The notes beneath the pieces are model-generated. The model saw only the letters and a list, made by a program, of their open reading frames with translations. It made no database searches and was not told the DNA's origin. This document shows positions 44,337 through 53,148 of a stretch of DNA of 64,000 nt, in pieces; position 1 is the stretch's first letter; every line of letters begins with the position of its first letter. The stretch covers positions 1 to 64,000 of the forward strand of contig JAKFYK010000048.1 of NCBI GenBank assembly GCA_021730905.1. The letters run 5' to 3'. This stretch comes from Betaproteobacteria bacterium. Its GTDB lineage: Bacteria; Pseudomonadota; Gammaproteobacteria; Burkholderiales; SG8-41. Position numbers and translations under genes: made by a program.

Positions 44337-45551
44337 TCATTCATGTTTTGGGGCAATGACTTCGCGCTTGATAAGGTCCGGAAACCAGCGCATCCACAGG
44401 CCAACCACCACCAGCGTGCCGATGCCGCCGACCACCACTGCCGGCACGGTGCCCCACCACGCCGCGGTCACACCCGATTCAAATTGCCCCAGATGATTGG
44501 AGGTACCGGTAAACAGCGAATGCACGGCGCTGACGCGTCCGCGAATGTGCGTGGGCGTTTCAAGTTGCACCAGCGACAAACGGATCACTGCGCTCACCAT
44601 ATCGGCCGCGCCCATGAGGGCGAGTGCGAGCAGCGACAAGGGCAGCCACGCCGATAATCCGAACATTACCGTGGTGATGCCAAATGTCGCCACCGAGATA
44701 AATAGAATTTTTCCCACGCTGTGCCTGAGCGGAAAGCGCACGAGGTAAAGCGAAGCCAGCACTGCGCCGACTGCGGGGGCCGAGCGCAACAGTCCCAGTC
44801 CCAGCGGCCCGGTTTGCAGAATGTCGCGGGCGTAGATCGGCAGCAGCGCGACCGCGCCGCCGAGCAGTGTGGCGAACAGGTCGAGCGAGATTGCGCCGAG
44901 GATGACGGGCTTGCCGAATATGTAATGCAGTCCGCCGAAAATGTACTGCAGGGTCGCCGGTTCGTGATCGCGCCGGTCAAACGTCGAGCGGATGCAGACG
45001 ATGATGACAGCGGCTAGTACGTAGAAGGCCGCGCTGCCGAGGTACACTGCGATTGCGCCCCACAGGTAAACCACACCACCCAGCGCGGGGCCGACGATGA
45101 CCGCGGTTTTTTTTGCCGCGGCGTGAAACGCGATGCAGCGTTGCAGCAGATCGACACCCACCAGCGAAGGCAGCAGCGCGCGCAGTGCCGGGTTCTGAAA
45201 CGTTTGCGCCATGCCGGTCAGCGCCACGCCGGCGTAAATGATTTCGCTGTTGATCCAGCCGCCGAAATTGGCTGCAGCCAGTGTCAGCGCCGCCGCGCAT
45301 TGAATCCACTGGCAGATCATTGCCACCTGCCGCCGGTCGTAGCGGTCGGCGACGTGGCCCGCAGGCAGGGTGAACAACAACTGCGCGCCGAAATGCGCGA
45401 GTCCCACCAGGCCCAGGCTCAGTGCGCTGTTGGTGATGTCGTAAATCTGCCAGCCCACCGCGAGCACCAGCATCTGATTGGCGAGCGTCGATGCGATGTC
45501 GCCTATCAAGTAGCGCGTGAAAGCGGTGTGGCGCAGCAGGCGCGTTTCCAT
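44337..45551 (-). CDS. MFS transporter, EntS-like exporter
   Basis: A 404-residue inner-membrane protein with about 12 transmembrane segments. The loop VADRYDRRQVAMI between segments 2 and 3 is the major facilitator signature. FQNPALRALLPSLVGVDLLQ and LRSAPAVGAVLASLYLVRF are typical of the EntS/DHA3-type exporter group. The cargo is unknown. It stands 88 bp from the TauD gene on the same strand, with a REP-like hairpin between. Confidence 0.87.
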   Translation of the reverse strand: METRLLRHTAFTRYLIGDIASTLANQMLVLAVGWQIYDITNSALSLGLVGLAHFGAQLLFTLPAGHVADRYDRRQVAMICQWIQCAAALTLAAANFGGWINSEIIYAGVALTGMAQTFQNPALRALLPSLVGVDLLQRCIAFHAAAKKTAVIVGPALGGVVYLWGAIAVYLGSAAFYVLAAVIIVCIRSTFDRRDHEPATLQYIFGGLHYIFGKPVILGAISLDLFATLLGGAVALLPIYARDILQTGPLGLGLLRSAPAVGAVLASLYLVRFPLRHSVGKILFISVATFGITTVMFGLSAWLPLSLLALALMGAADMVSAVIRLSLVQLETPTHIRGRVSAVHSLFTGTSNHLGQFESGVTAAWWGTVPAVVVGGIGTLVVVGLWMRWFPDLIKREVIAPKHE

Positions 45552-45603
45552 GGCAACGGTCTAGCGGAACAGGAGGACGTGCGTCAGACACCGCCCCCAA
45601 TCT

Positions 45604-45626
45604 GTCATTCCCGTCCGCGCGGGAAC
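45604..45626. repeat. REP-like palindrome
   Basis: GTCATTCCCGTCCGCGCGGGAA, a small hairpin of the same style as the one at 14991, in the MFS-TauD gap. Confidence 0.55.
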
Positions 45627-45639
45627 GCAGCGGGGGAAG

Positions 45640-46602
45640 CTATAACGCGGCTCGCGGATGTGCAGGCAGCCTTAGCGCATCGGGCGCTTCAAAGGGGCGA
45701 TGCCCTTCGACTTGCGCTGCGTACAACACCCGGCGCAGTTCCGGATCAAACGGGTCGCGGCGATGCACCGTGCAGCGATTGTCCCATACCACCACATCGC
45801 CTCTGGCCCAGCGGTGTTCGTAGCAAAAACGCGGCTGCGTACACAATGCCCACAGTTCATACAGCAACGCTTCGGATTCTTCCATTGTACAGCCGTTGAC
45901 GTACGCGCCGTGCCGCCGGCCGAGGAAAATCGAATTGCATCCGGTCTCGGGATGTGTGGAAATAATCGGATGACTGGGACCGGCAGTAGTTCTCACATCA
46001 TCCGCCAGCGAGGCGCCCGGCCGCAGTTTCATCGCGGTGTCAACGGTGTTGCCTTGCTTGATGGTCTTGCCGGCGATGCGTTTTTTGAACTCATCGGGGA
46101 GCGCATCGTAGGCGGCGTAGCCGTTCAGAAAAAACGTGCTGCCGCCGCGTTCTTGCGGCGGGACTTCCATCGCCACCAGCATGCGCGCTGCCGTGGGCGC
46201 TTCCTTGAACGAAAAATCCGAATGCCACACGATCTCGCCGTCGCCGAGGATGCCGACCGCCCTGCCGTTTTCCTTGACGTTCGTCACCACGGTGACTTCC
46301 GGCGGCAGGTTGAACAACTGGTTGGCGGTGCGTTCCTCCAGATTGCGCTGGTGCAGATTGGACGAGGACACCGGCACGCCGAATCGTTTGATCAGGGTGA
46401 CCAGATCGTCCGCGGTCATTGACTGGCCGCGAAATACCAGCAAGACGTGGTTGAGCCAGGTGTCGTGGATGGATTTGAAAGTGGCTTCATCGATGGATTT
46501 CAGGTCGATACCGCGAATTTCGGCGCCGAGCGCGGCCTTGCACGGGATCACCTGAAATACAGCCGGTGATTCGTCTTGCTTCGCCAGAGAGTGTGCGGTC
46601 AT
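45640..46602 (-). CDS. TauD/TfdA-type Fe(II)/2-oxoglutarate dioxygenase
   Basis: A 320-residue cytosolic oxygenase. The iron ligands are His and Asp of IVWHSDFSF and the distal His of VVWDNRCTVHRRDPF; the 2-oxoglutarate Arg is in RRVLYAAQVEG. Enzymes of this family hydroxylate taurine, 2,4-D or similar acids, releasing succinate and CO2. The substrate is not predictable. The ribosome site decides the start: GAGGAG is one base before ATG 46608 but seven before ATG 46602, so 46602 is chosen. Confidence 0.92.
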   Translation of the reverse strand: MTAHSLAKQDESPAVFQVIPCKAALGAEIRGIDLKSIDEATFKSIHDTWLNHVLLVFRGQSMTADDLVTLIKRFGVPVSSSNLHQRNLEERTANQLFNLPPEVTVVTNVKENGRAVGILGDGEIVWHSDFSFKEAPTAARMLVAMEVPPQERGGSTFFLNGYAAYDALPDEFKKRIAGKTIKQGNTVDTAMKLRPGASLADDVRTTAGPSHPIISTHPETGCNSIFLGRRHGAYVNGCTMEESEALLYELWALCTQPRFCYEHRWARGDVVVWDNRCTVHRRDPFDPELRRVLYAAQVEGHRPFEAPDALRLPAHPRAAL

Positions 46603-46758
46603 TGTCATGCTCCTCAACTTCCACCATGTGTTTGAACGACAGGAATGCGTTCACCGTAGCAAATGCGGCTTGTGCGGTCAAATGCGCGCCGCGTGGCGCA
46701 GCGCTACGCCAAACGCCGTACACTTGGGCAGATTCGAGAGAACAGGTCTCTATTCAGC

Positions 46759-47937
46759 ATGTCGTCGCGCTTTATTGCCCATCTCGACATGGATGCATTC
46801 TATGCCTCCGTGGAATTGCTGCGCTATCCGCATTTGCGCGGGCAGCCGGTGGTGATTGGCGGTCGGCGGCGCAGCACTGAACCTGTGCAAAGCGGAGCGG
46901 CTTTCCCCACGCTGCGCAGCTACACGGGGCGCGGTGTCATCACCACGGCTACCTACGAAGCGCGCGCGCTCGGTGCGCATTCCGGCATGGGCTTGATGAA
47001 AGCGGCGAAGCTCGCGCCGGATGCGTGGCTGCTGCCCGCTGACTTTGATCAGTACCGGCGTTACTCGCGGATGTTCAAGGATGCCGCGCGCGCAGTGGCG
47101 CCGCTGGTTGAAGATCGCGGCATCGACGAAATTTACATCGATCTCACCGGCCTCGTGCTCGCGGGCGAACCGGCAAATGCATGGGCGCGCGCGCATGAGA
47201 TCGCGCTGCAATTGCAAAACACGGTGCGCGAGGCCACGGGGTTGTCGTGCTCGCTCGGCATCACGCCCAACAAGCTGCTGTCAAAAATCGCCTCTGATTT
47301 GCAAAAACCCGGCGGCATCACCGTGCTGAGCATGGACGACATCCCCGCACGCATCTGGCCGCTGCCCGTGCGCAAGGTGAACGGCATCGGTCCGAAGGCG
47401 AACGCGCGGCTGGAGGCGCTGGGCATACGCACCATCGGCGAACTGGCGAATGTTGATCCGGCGTTATTGGTCGAGCACTTCGGCAAGAATTACGGCGCAT
47501 GGATGCACGATGCCGCGCACGGGCGCGACGAGCGCGTGGTGGTGACGCACAGCGAGCCCAAATCCATCAGCCGCGAAACCACCTTTGAAGACGATCTGCA
47601 TCCGGTGCGTGACCGCGAAAAGCTCTCGCGCATTTTCACCGATCTGTGCGTGCGTGTGGCGGACGACCTGAAGCGCAAAGGCGTGGTCGGCAAAACCATC
47701 GGGCTCAAGCTGCGTTACGACAATTTCAAGACGGTCACGCGCGACCACACCATCGCCGTGCCCACCGGCGACGCGGCCGCCATACGCCGCGCGGCGGGCG
47801 AGTGCCTCAAGCGCGTGCCGCTGGAGCGGCGCATACGCTTGCTGGGTGTGCGCGTGGGTGCGTTAAGCGTGCCGGGTGCGCCTGCTGAGAAGGCATCGCC
47901 CGCAGCGCACACGGCTACATTGTTTGACGATATATAA
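46759..47937 (+). CDS. dinB: DNA polymerase IV
   Basis: A 392-residue Y-family polymerase for copying damaged DNA. AHLDMDAFYASVE gives the first catalytic Asp, DRGIDEIYIDLT the Asp-Glu pair, NGIGPKANARLEALGI the helix-hairpin-helix and SISRETTFEDDL the little-finger entry. The C-terminal TLFDDI could contact the sliding clamp. ATG 46759 starts directly at the conserved N-terminus; the upstream frame from 46663 has no similarity. No LexA box was recognised. The TAA lies inside AT-rich motif copy 10. Confidence 0.95.
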   Translation: MSSRFIAHLDMDAFYASVELLRYPHLRGQPVVIGGRRRSTEPVQSGAAFPTLRSYTGRGVITTATYEARALGAHSGMGLMKAAKLAPDAWLLPADFDQYRRYSRMFKDAARAVAPLVEDRGIDEIYIDLTGLVLAGEPANAWARAHEIALQLQNTVREATGLSCSLGITPNKLLSKIASDLQKPGGITVLSMDDIPARIWPLPVRKVNGIGPKANARLEALGIRTIGELANVDPALLVEHFGKNYGAWMHDAAHGRDERVVVTHSEPKSISRETTFEDDLHPVRDREKLSRIFTDLCVRVADDLKRKGVVGKTIGLKLRYDNFKTVTRDHTIAVPTGDAAAIRRAAGECLKRVPLERRIRLLGVRVGALSVPGAPAEKASPAAHTATLFDDI

Positions 47938-47962
47938 CTATTTGTTTTTATTGATATTTTTT
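47934..47962 (+). repeat. AT-rich dispersed motif, copy 10 (stop to start)
   Basis: Reads ATAACTATTTGTTTTTATTG then ATATTTTTT. The dinB stop codon overlaps its first bases and the likely TTG start of the MATE gene its last ones. It is the most consensus-like copy. Confidence 0.88.
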
Positions 47963-49280
47963 GTCAAATACCATAGCTAGAGCGAGCACACACCGCCAGG
48001 TATGGGCGATGGCGTGGCCGATCATCCTCGCCAACGTGACGGTGCCGCTGCTTGGCGCGGTGGACACCGCTGTCGTCGGTCATCTGCCGGAGCCGTATTA
48101 CATCGGCGCGGTGGCGATCGGCGCGATGCTGTTCAACTACATCTATCATTTGTTCAACTGCCTGCGCATGGGCACTACCGGCCCCACCGCGCAGGCGCGC
48201 GGCGCGGGCGACAGCGCCGAAGTGCGAGCAATGATCGTCCGCGCGCTGCTGCTGGCAGGTGTGATCGGCGGCGTGATCATTGCGCTGCAACTGCCGATCA
48301 TCGCGTTTGCGTTCTGGATCATCGACGCTAGCGCGCAGGTCGAACATTACGCGCGCGAATATTTCCTGATCCGCGTGTGGTCGATGCCGGCGGTGCTCGG
48401 TTCCTACGCCATCATCGGCTGGTTCTACGGCCTGCGCAACGTGCGTACGCCGCTACTGATCCAGGTTTTCGTCAACTGCCTGAATATCGTGCTCGCGCTG
48501 CTTTTTGTATTCGTGTTTCACTGGGATGTGCCCGGCGTCGCGGCGGCGTCGCTGATCGCCGAATACGCCGGCTTGTTGCTGGGGCTGTATAGCGTATGGC
48601 GCACCTTGCGTGGACTACCGGACGATGGCCGGCGCAGCCGGCTGCTCGATCCCGCGCAACTCAAGCGCATGGTGGCCATCAACGGCGACATCGTGTTGCG
48701 CACCATTTGCGTAGTCTCCGTGCTGGGTTTCTTCATGGCAAAAAGTGCCGAACTCGGCGACGTGCAACTGGCGGCGAACCAGGTGCTGCACCACTTTCTG
48801 GTGTTCACTTCGTTCGCTCTGGACGGCGTGGCGCATGCCGCCGAAGCCATCCTCGGCGAATCGGTGGGAAGGCGCGATCGTTCTGCCTTTGTTCACGACA
48901 TGCGCGTGGTATTCCTGTGGTCGGGCGTGGTCGGCGTGATCAATATCGTGATCTATGCCGTGGCGGGGCACGCAATCATTGCGCTGATGACCAGCATTCC
49001 CGAGGTGCGCGCTGCGGCGGCGAACTATATGTGGTGGCCGGTGCTGATGCCACTGGCGTCGGTGTGGGCATACACCTACGACGGCGTCTACCTCGCCGCG
49101 ACCCGCACGCGCATCATGCGCAACACCATGATTGCGGCATTCACGGTATTTCTGGTGCTGATTTACACGCTGCTGCCGTTGCTCGGCAATGCCGGATTGT
49201 GGATTGCCGTGGCGGGATTTCTCGTTGGACGTGGTGTGCTGCTGCACGTGTTTTTCCCGCGCGTGCTGCGTACCATTTAA
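47961..49280 (+). CDS. MATE/DinF family efflux transporter
   Basis: A 439-residue inner-membrane antiporter with about 12 membrane segments. HRQVWAMAWPIILANVTVPL, GAVDTAVVGHLPEPYYIGAV and GTTGPTAQARGAGD are typical of the DinF branch of MATE exporters. The best start is the TTG at 47961 at the tail of motif copy 10, because the first in-frame ATG (48009) would cut into helix 1. No Shine-Dalgarno sequence is visible. Neighbourhood with dinB recalls the damage-linked dinF genes, but co-regulation is unproven. Confidence 0.88.
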   Translation: MSNTIARASTHRQVWAMAWPIILANVTVPLLGAVDTAVVGHLPEPYYIGAVAIGAMLFNYIYHLFNCLRMGTTGPTAQARGAGDSAEVRAMIVRALLLAGVIGGVIIALQLPIIAFAFWIIDASAQVEHYAREYFLIRVWSMPAVLGSYAIIGWFYGLRNVRTPLLIQVFVNCLNIVLALLFVFVFHWDVPGVAAASLIAEYAGLLLGLYSVWRTLRGLPDDGRRSRLLDPAQLKRMVAINGDIVLRTICVVSVLGFFMAKSAELGDVQLAANQVLHHFLVFTSFALDGVAHAAEAILGESVGRRDRSAFVHDMRVVFLWSGVVGVINIVIYAVAGHAIIALMTSIPEVRAAAANYMWWPVLMPLASVWAYTYDGVYLAATRTRIMRNTMIAAFTVFLVLIYTLLPLLGNAGLWIAVAGFLVGRGVLLHVFFPRVLRTI

Positions 49281-49303
49281 AATCGCGGCAATCCAGAGAA
49301 CTC

Positions 49304-50272
49304 ATGATGACGATTCAAAGCACAATAGTTGCAGTTGCATTACTGCTGGCCGCGTCGGCGGCGCTGGCACAGCCCGCGAAATATCCCAACCGGCCGATAC
49401 GCGCGGTCGTTAGCATTGCGCCCGGCGGTACCATGGATACGATTTCGCGCGCGCTGGCGCAGCGGCTGGGCGAAGACCTCGGCCAGACGGTGGTGGTCGA
49501 CAATCGTCCCGGTGCCGGCGGCAACATCGCGATGGAAATCACCGCCGCGGCAGCGCCCGACGGCCACAGCCTGCTCATTATCAGCGCGACCTCGGTCTTC
49601 CATCCGCTACTCTACAAGGCGCGATTCGACGTGCTGCGCGATTTCGCGCCGGTGTCGCAAATGAGCGCGCAGGGCTATATCGTGATAGTGCACCCGTCGT
49701 TGCCGGCACGCAGTATCCTGGAACTGGTCAAATACCTGAAGACCAATCCCGGAAAACTCAATTTCGCGTCCTCCGGCATCGGCAGCCCGATGCACCTTAT
49801 CGGGGAGTTGTTCATGGTCAACTCCGGCACGCGCATGACCCATGTACCCTACAAGGGAATCGGTCCGGCGTATGCCGACCTGTTTGCAGGCACTATCGAG
49901 GTGGGGTTTCCGGCCATCGTGTCGTCAGTGCCGCATATCCGCGCCGGCCGCCTGCGCCCGCTGGCGGTTACCCTGCCGCAGCGCTCGCCGGTGGTGCCCG
50001 AGCTGCCCACCATCGTCGAAGCCGGCGTGCCCGGTGTGGTGATGGTTAACTGGTATGGATTGCTGGCGCCGCTCAATACCCCGCGCGCCATCATTGAGCG
50101 GTTGTCGCAAGGTGTGAAGGTCTCAATGACCCATCCGGAAGTCGTCAAGCGTTTGGCTGCTGACGGTTCCGATGCGGTAACCAGCACGCCCGAACAATTC
50201 CGCGCTCACATCGCAGACGAGCGCGACAAGTGGACCAAAGTCATCCGCAATGCGGGGATACGCGTGCAGTAG
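49304..50272 (+). CDS. Bug/TctC periplasmic receptor
   Basis: A 322-residue receptor. The signal peptide ends ALAQ near 24; then YPNRPIRAVVSIAPGGTMD, NFASSGIGSPMHLIGE and THVPYKGIGPA. Its ATG (49304, or 49307) is 24 bp after the MATE gene, following AGAGAA, so they may share a transcript. A much longer frame from 48596 is an artefact overlapping the MATE gene. Confidence 0.9.
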   Translation: MMTIQSTIVAVALLLAASAALAQPAKYPNRPIRAVVSIAPGGTMDTISRALAQRLGEDLGQTVVVDNRPGAGGNIAMEITAAAAPDGHSLLIISATSVFHPLLYKARFDVLRDFAPVSQMSAQGYIVIVHPSLPARSILELVKYLKTNPGKLNFASSGIGSPMHLIGELFMVNSGTRMTHVPYKGIGPAYADLFAGTIEVGFPAIVSSVPHIRAGRLRPLAVTLPQRSPVVPELPTIVEAGVPGVVMVNWYGLLAPLNTPRAIIERLSQGVKVSMTHPEVVKRLAADGSDAVTSTPEQFRAHIADERDKWTKVIRNAGIRVQ

Positions 50273-50343
50273 TTTATTGCGGCGGGTTACGGTTTTGCGC
50301 CAAATATTTCAGCGTCGCGCGACGGCTATAGCATAGCCAGAAC

Positions 50344-50371
50344 ATAACTATTTGTGTTTAAAGATGTTTTT
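50344..50371 (+). repeat. AT-rich dispersed motif, copy 11
   Basis: Reads ATAACTATTTGTGTTTAAAG then ATGTTTTT. It lies in the 380-bp gap between the receptor and the transposase gene; whatever gene it once preceded may have been displaced by the insertion at 50532. Nothing else is recognised in the gap. Confidence 0.75.
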
Positions 50372-50531
50372 ACGACGTAGCGGCGGACAATCTAGGGGCA
50401 ATAAATGGCTTTTTTTTAAACGTAACGTGCCTGCCCTCAATCGCTAACGTTCGTGGAAACTCGCCGAGCTCGTCACGTTTTCACTACGTTTCGTTCCAGC
50501 GACATTCTTTGAACATACGAATGGTAGCTAT

Positions 50532-52175
50532 CGACCCAGACCGTGTGGAAACGCAAAAGGAACGCGCAAGCGTCGCATAGTTGGGCCTCAGACGTGCGGG
50601 ACTAATTTGAATTGGCAAGATCGGCAGATAGAGAGCGTGAACTAGGCCCTACTTAGGCCTGCATTAGCTGCATCAGAACCCCGATGCCGATAATCTGGAT
50701 CACTCGCTTCAGGTTATAGGCAAGAACGTGCAGACTCATCTCCGTTTTGACCTTTTTCAAAGTCGTCATCAGGAAATGGGCACTGCCCATCCATAGCTTG
50801 ATCGTCCCGTAGGGATGCTCTACGGTTTGGCGACGGATGCGCATGCGGTCGGGTTTGAGGTCCAGGCGCGTTTGCATGGATTCAAGAACATCCTCGTGCT
50901 CCCACCGGGTCACGCGGTGGTTTTTGCTAGGGGTGCATTTTTCCTTGAGGGCACACTGCTGGCAGTTTGAACTCCAATACCGATGCACCTTTAAGCCTTC
51001 CTCGATGGTTGCATAGCGCCAGATCAAGTGATCCCCGGCCGGGCAGCGGTATTCATTCTTGTGCGCGTCGTAAATGAAATCTGCGCGGTCGAATCGACCA
51101 TCAAACTTGGCGCCGGAGGTCTTAGTCTTGGGAACGATCGCGGTGATTCCGGCTTCATGGCAGGCCAGGATCTGCTCGCCTTTGAAGTAACCCCGATCCG
51201 CAATCACAGTGATTTCGTCAGTGCCCATCGCGGTGCGAGCCTGCTTCGCCATGGATGATAGATGCTCATGGTCAAGCCCGACATTGGTGACCTCATGGGC
51301 CACGATCAGGTGGTGCATGGCATCGACAGCGGTCTGGACGTTGTAGCCGACAATACCGGTCCCCCTTGTCTTCATTGACCGGGCATCGGGATCGGTCAGA
51401 GAGATTTGCTTGTCGGGCGTCTCATTGAGTTGGACCTCGATCTCCTTCATTTCTTGCATCTGCTTCTTGAGCGCGGCGATCTTCTCTTGCAACCGTTCGG
51501 TCTTGGCTTTCGCGATCACAGGCTCTTGCCGATCAGCCGTGTCCAGGTCGCTCAGGTATCGGTCGATGCTGGCCTCGATTTCCTCCATCCTTCGTTTCAG
51601 CTTCGCGCTGGTGAAGTTGCGGTCACGGTTATTGACGGCCTTGAACTTGCTGCCGTCGATCGCCACCAGCGCCTCCGAGAACAGACCCAATTGTTGGCAC
51701 AAAGCCACGAACTGGCGGCACACGCTACAAATCGCCTTGCCGTTGTCTTTGCGGAAATCAGCGATGGTCTTGAAATCGGGCATCAACCGCCCGGTCAGCC
51801 ACATCACCTCGACGTTGCGCTGCGCCTCCTTCTCAAGACGCCGGGTGGATTGAACGCGATTGAGGTAACCGTAGATGTAGAGTTTGAGCAATACCGCAGG
51901 GTGATACCCGGGACGACCGGTTGCGGCGGGTTCAATCTCAAAACTGAGCTTGCCCAAGTCCAGTTCGTCCACGAATACATCAACGACTCGAACGGGATTG
52001 GTCTCGGCGACATAATCGTCGACGCATTCAGGTAACAGGATGTTTTGGGTTCGGCTTGCGCCTTGTATGAAACGCTTCATCTGAACCCTCCAACTATGCT
52101 GTGATATCAGTCACAACGTACAGCTGCACCCCCGCGTTTACATTATGTGCTCACGTTTTCACACACTCTGGACCA
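50532..52175 (-). mobile_element. IS1182-family insertion sequence
   Basis: About 1.64 kb around the transposase gene. Imperfect terminal inverted repeats are seen: CCAGACCGTGTGGAAACGC starting at 50536 and, on the opposite strand, CCAGAGTGTGTGAAAACGT starting at 52171. Both lie four bases from CTAT (left) or CTAG (right), matching the family's preference for CTAG-like targets. Ends are set by eye. Confidence 0.7.
50653..52080 (-). CDS. IS1182-family DDE transposase
   Basis: A 475-residue transposase, intact. N-terminal RPGYHPAVLLKLYIYGYLNR is the typical DUF772-like region; DFRKDNG follows. The catalytic acids are Asp in ALVAIDGSKFKAV, Asp in VIADRGYFKGEQI and Glu in RQTVEHPYGTIK. A Cys cluster near CQQCALKEKC may bind zinc. 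It is the only gene of the element and may still be active. Confidence 0.95.
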   Translation of the reverse strand: MKRFIQGASRTQNILLPECVDDYVAETNPVRVVDVFVDELDLGKLSFEIEPAATGRPGYHPAVLLKLYIYGYLNRVQSTRRLEKEAQRNVEVMWLTGRLMPDFKTIADFRKDNGKAICSVCRQFVALCQQLGLFSEALVAIDGSKFKAVNNRDRNFTSAKLKRRMEEIEASIDRYLSDLDTADRQEPVIAKAKTERLQEKIAALKKQMQEMKEIEVQLNETPDKQISLTDPDARSMKTRGTGIVGYNVQTAVDAMHHLIVAHEVTNVGLDHEHLSSMAKQARTAMGTDEITVIADRGYFKGEQILACHEAGITAIVPKTKTSGAKFDGRFDRADFIYDAHKNEYRCPAGDHLIWRYATIEEGLKVHRYWSSNCQQCALKEKCTPSKNHRVTRWEHEDVLESMQTRLDLKPDRMRIRRQTVEHPYGTIKLWMGSAHFLMTTLKKVKTEMSLHVLAYNLKRVIQIIGIGVLMQLMQA

Positions 52176-52234
52176 CTAGCGGCCGTTGCCTGTTACGTTT
52201 CAATTTGACAATGATCGTCACTTTTATCGTTTAT

Positions 52235-52264
52235 AGGCGAAAAAGTACCCCGCCGAAGCGGGGT
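52235..52264 (-). terminator. intrinsic terminator for the DUF1059 transcript
   Basis: On the minus strand, ACCCCGC-TTCG-GCGGGGT is followed by ACTTTTT. It lies downstream of the DUF1059 gene, between it and the insertion sequence. Confidence 0.75.
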
Positions 52265-52379
52265 CGCCGAGATTGATTAAACGGCATGTATTTTCTTCTG
52301 CTTACTGTGGCGTGCCGTAGAATCGACGAGGGCGTGCTACGATTGGTGGGGATTGTAAAACCGGCGTCAGGAATGGTTG

Positions 52380-52574
52380 TCAGGCGGGCAGCACACCCTC
52401 TTTGATTGCCGTCTTTAGCTGTTCCCGAAATTCATGCGTGTCCTTATGGCCATGGACCGCCACTGCGTGCTGCACCGCGATTTCCATCAACTCTTTTTCG
52501 CTGTCCGCGGAAATTGCGACCGTGCACTTCATCTCGCTTGGAAATTGCCGACAGTCAATATATTTTCGTGTCAT
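52380..52574 (-). CDS. DUF1059 domain-containing small protein
   Basis: A 64-residue protein matching the DUF1059 pattern: KYIDCRQFPSEMKCTVAISA, AVQHAVAVHGHKDT and the ending LKTAIKEGVLPA. These small soluble proteins are common in bacteria and archaea; their function is not known. It is 37 bp downstream of the cupin gene, so both probably belong to the TetR-controlled unit, which ends at the hairpin near 52250. Confidence 0.85.
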   Translation of the reverse strand: MTRKYIDCRQFPSEMKCTVAISADSEKELMEIAVQHAVAVHGHKDTHEFREQLKTAIKEGVLPA

Positions 52575-52611
52575 GAAGGTCTCCTAGATTAGGGTCAAGT
52601 GGTTTGTAATA

Positions 52612-52983
52612 TCAGGCTTGCTTGGCATAGTTGCTTGCGCCGAACCAGTCGACCACCACGACAGCCTCGTCACCGACTACCCACGCGTCATGGCCCTTTG
52701 GCAGTGAGGTGATATCCCCTGGACCGGCGATAAATTCGGTCCCATCGTCCATCCGAATGGCAAGTTTTCCAGACACGTGATACTGAAAATGCGGAGCCTC
52801 GCAGCTCGAGGTCTTGGCGAGCGGCTTGATGTCGTTGGACCATCGCCAGCCAGGATTGAAGACCAAACGTCCAACCTCCGCGCCGCCAATTTTGAGAATC
52901 TCGGCTTTGCCATGAGGGAAATTTCTCACTTCTTCGGGCTTGGTGAATGACTTATGCTCGGTTTTCTGATCGTGATTGTGCAT
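52612..52983 (-). CDS. single-domain cupin protein
   Basis: A 123-residue protein with one cupin barrel: PHFQYHVSGKLAIRMDDG with two His, and AGPGDITSLPKGHDAWVVGD with the later His. It starts at ATG 52983 behind AAGGAAA. It faces the TetR-type regulator gene across a 165-bp promoter region, so it is the likely target. Role unknown; such cupins can act in stress or in binding small acids. Confidence 0.85.
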   Translation of the reverse strand: MHNHDQKTEHKSFTKPEEVRNFPHGKAEILKIGGAEVGRLVFNPGWRWSNDIKPLAKTSSCEAPHFQYHVSGKLAIRMDDGTEFIAGPGDITSLPKGHDAWVVGDEAVVVVDWFGASNYAKQA

Positions 52984-53118
52984 CTGAGTTTCCTTGGGCG
53001 TGTTGATAAACTCGGTCAAGTGACAAGGCCGTGCTACAGATTGCGTGATGAGACGACCTGACGGCGAGGTTACGGATGCCAGAAGCTGTGCAGTTGGCAT
53101 TCGCCCCCAGTTGTATTC

Positions 53119-53136
53119 TACCTACTAGTAAGTTAA
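53119..53136. promoter_or_regulatory. probable TetR operator
   Basis: A near-palindrome around TACTAGTA (53123-53130), extended as CTACTAGTAAG, in the space between the divergent cupin and TetR genes, 13 bp before the regulator start. Typical position for autoregulation. Confidence 0.55.
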
Positions 53137-53148
53137 AATCAAGTAGCA

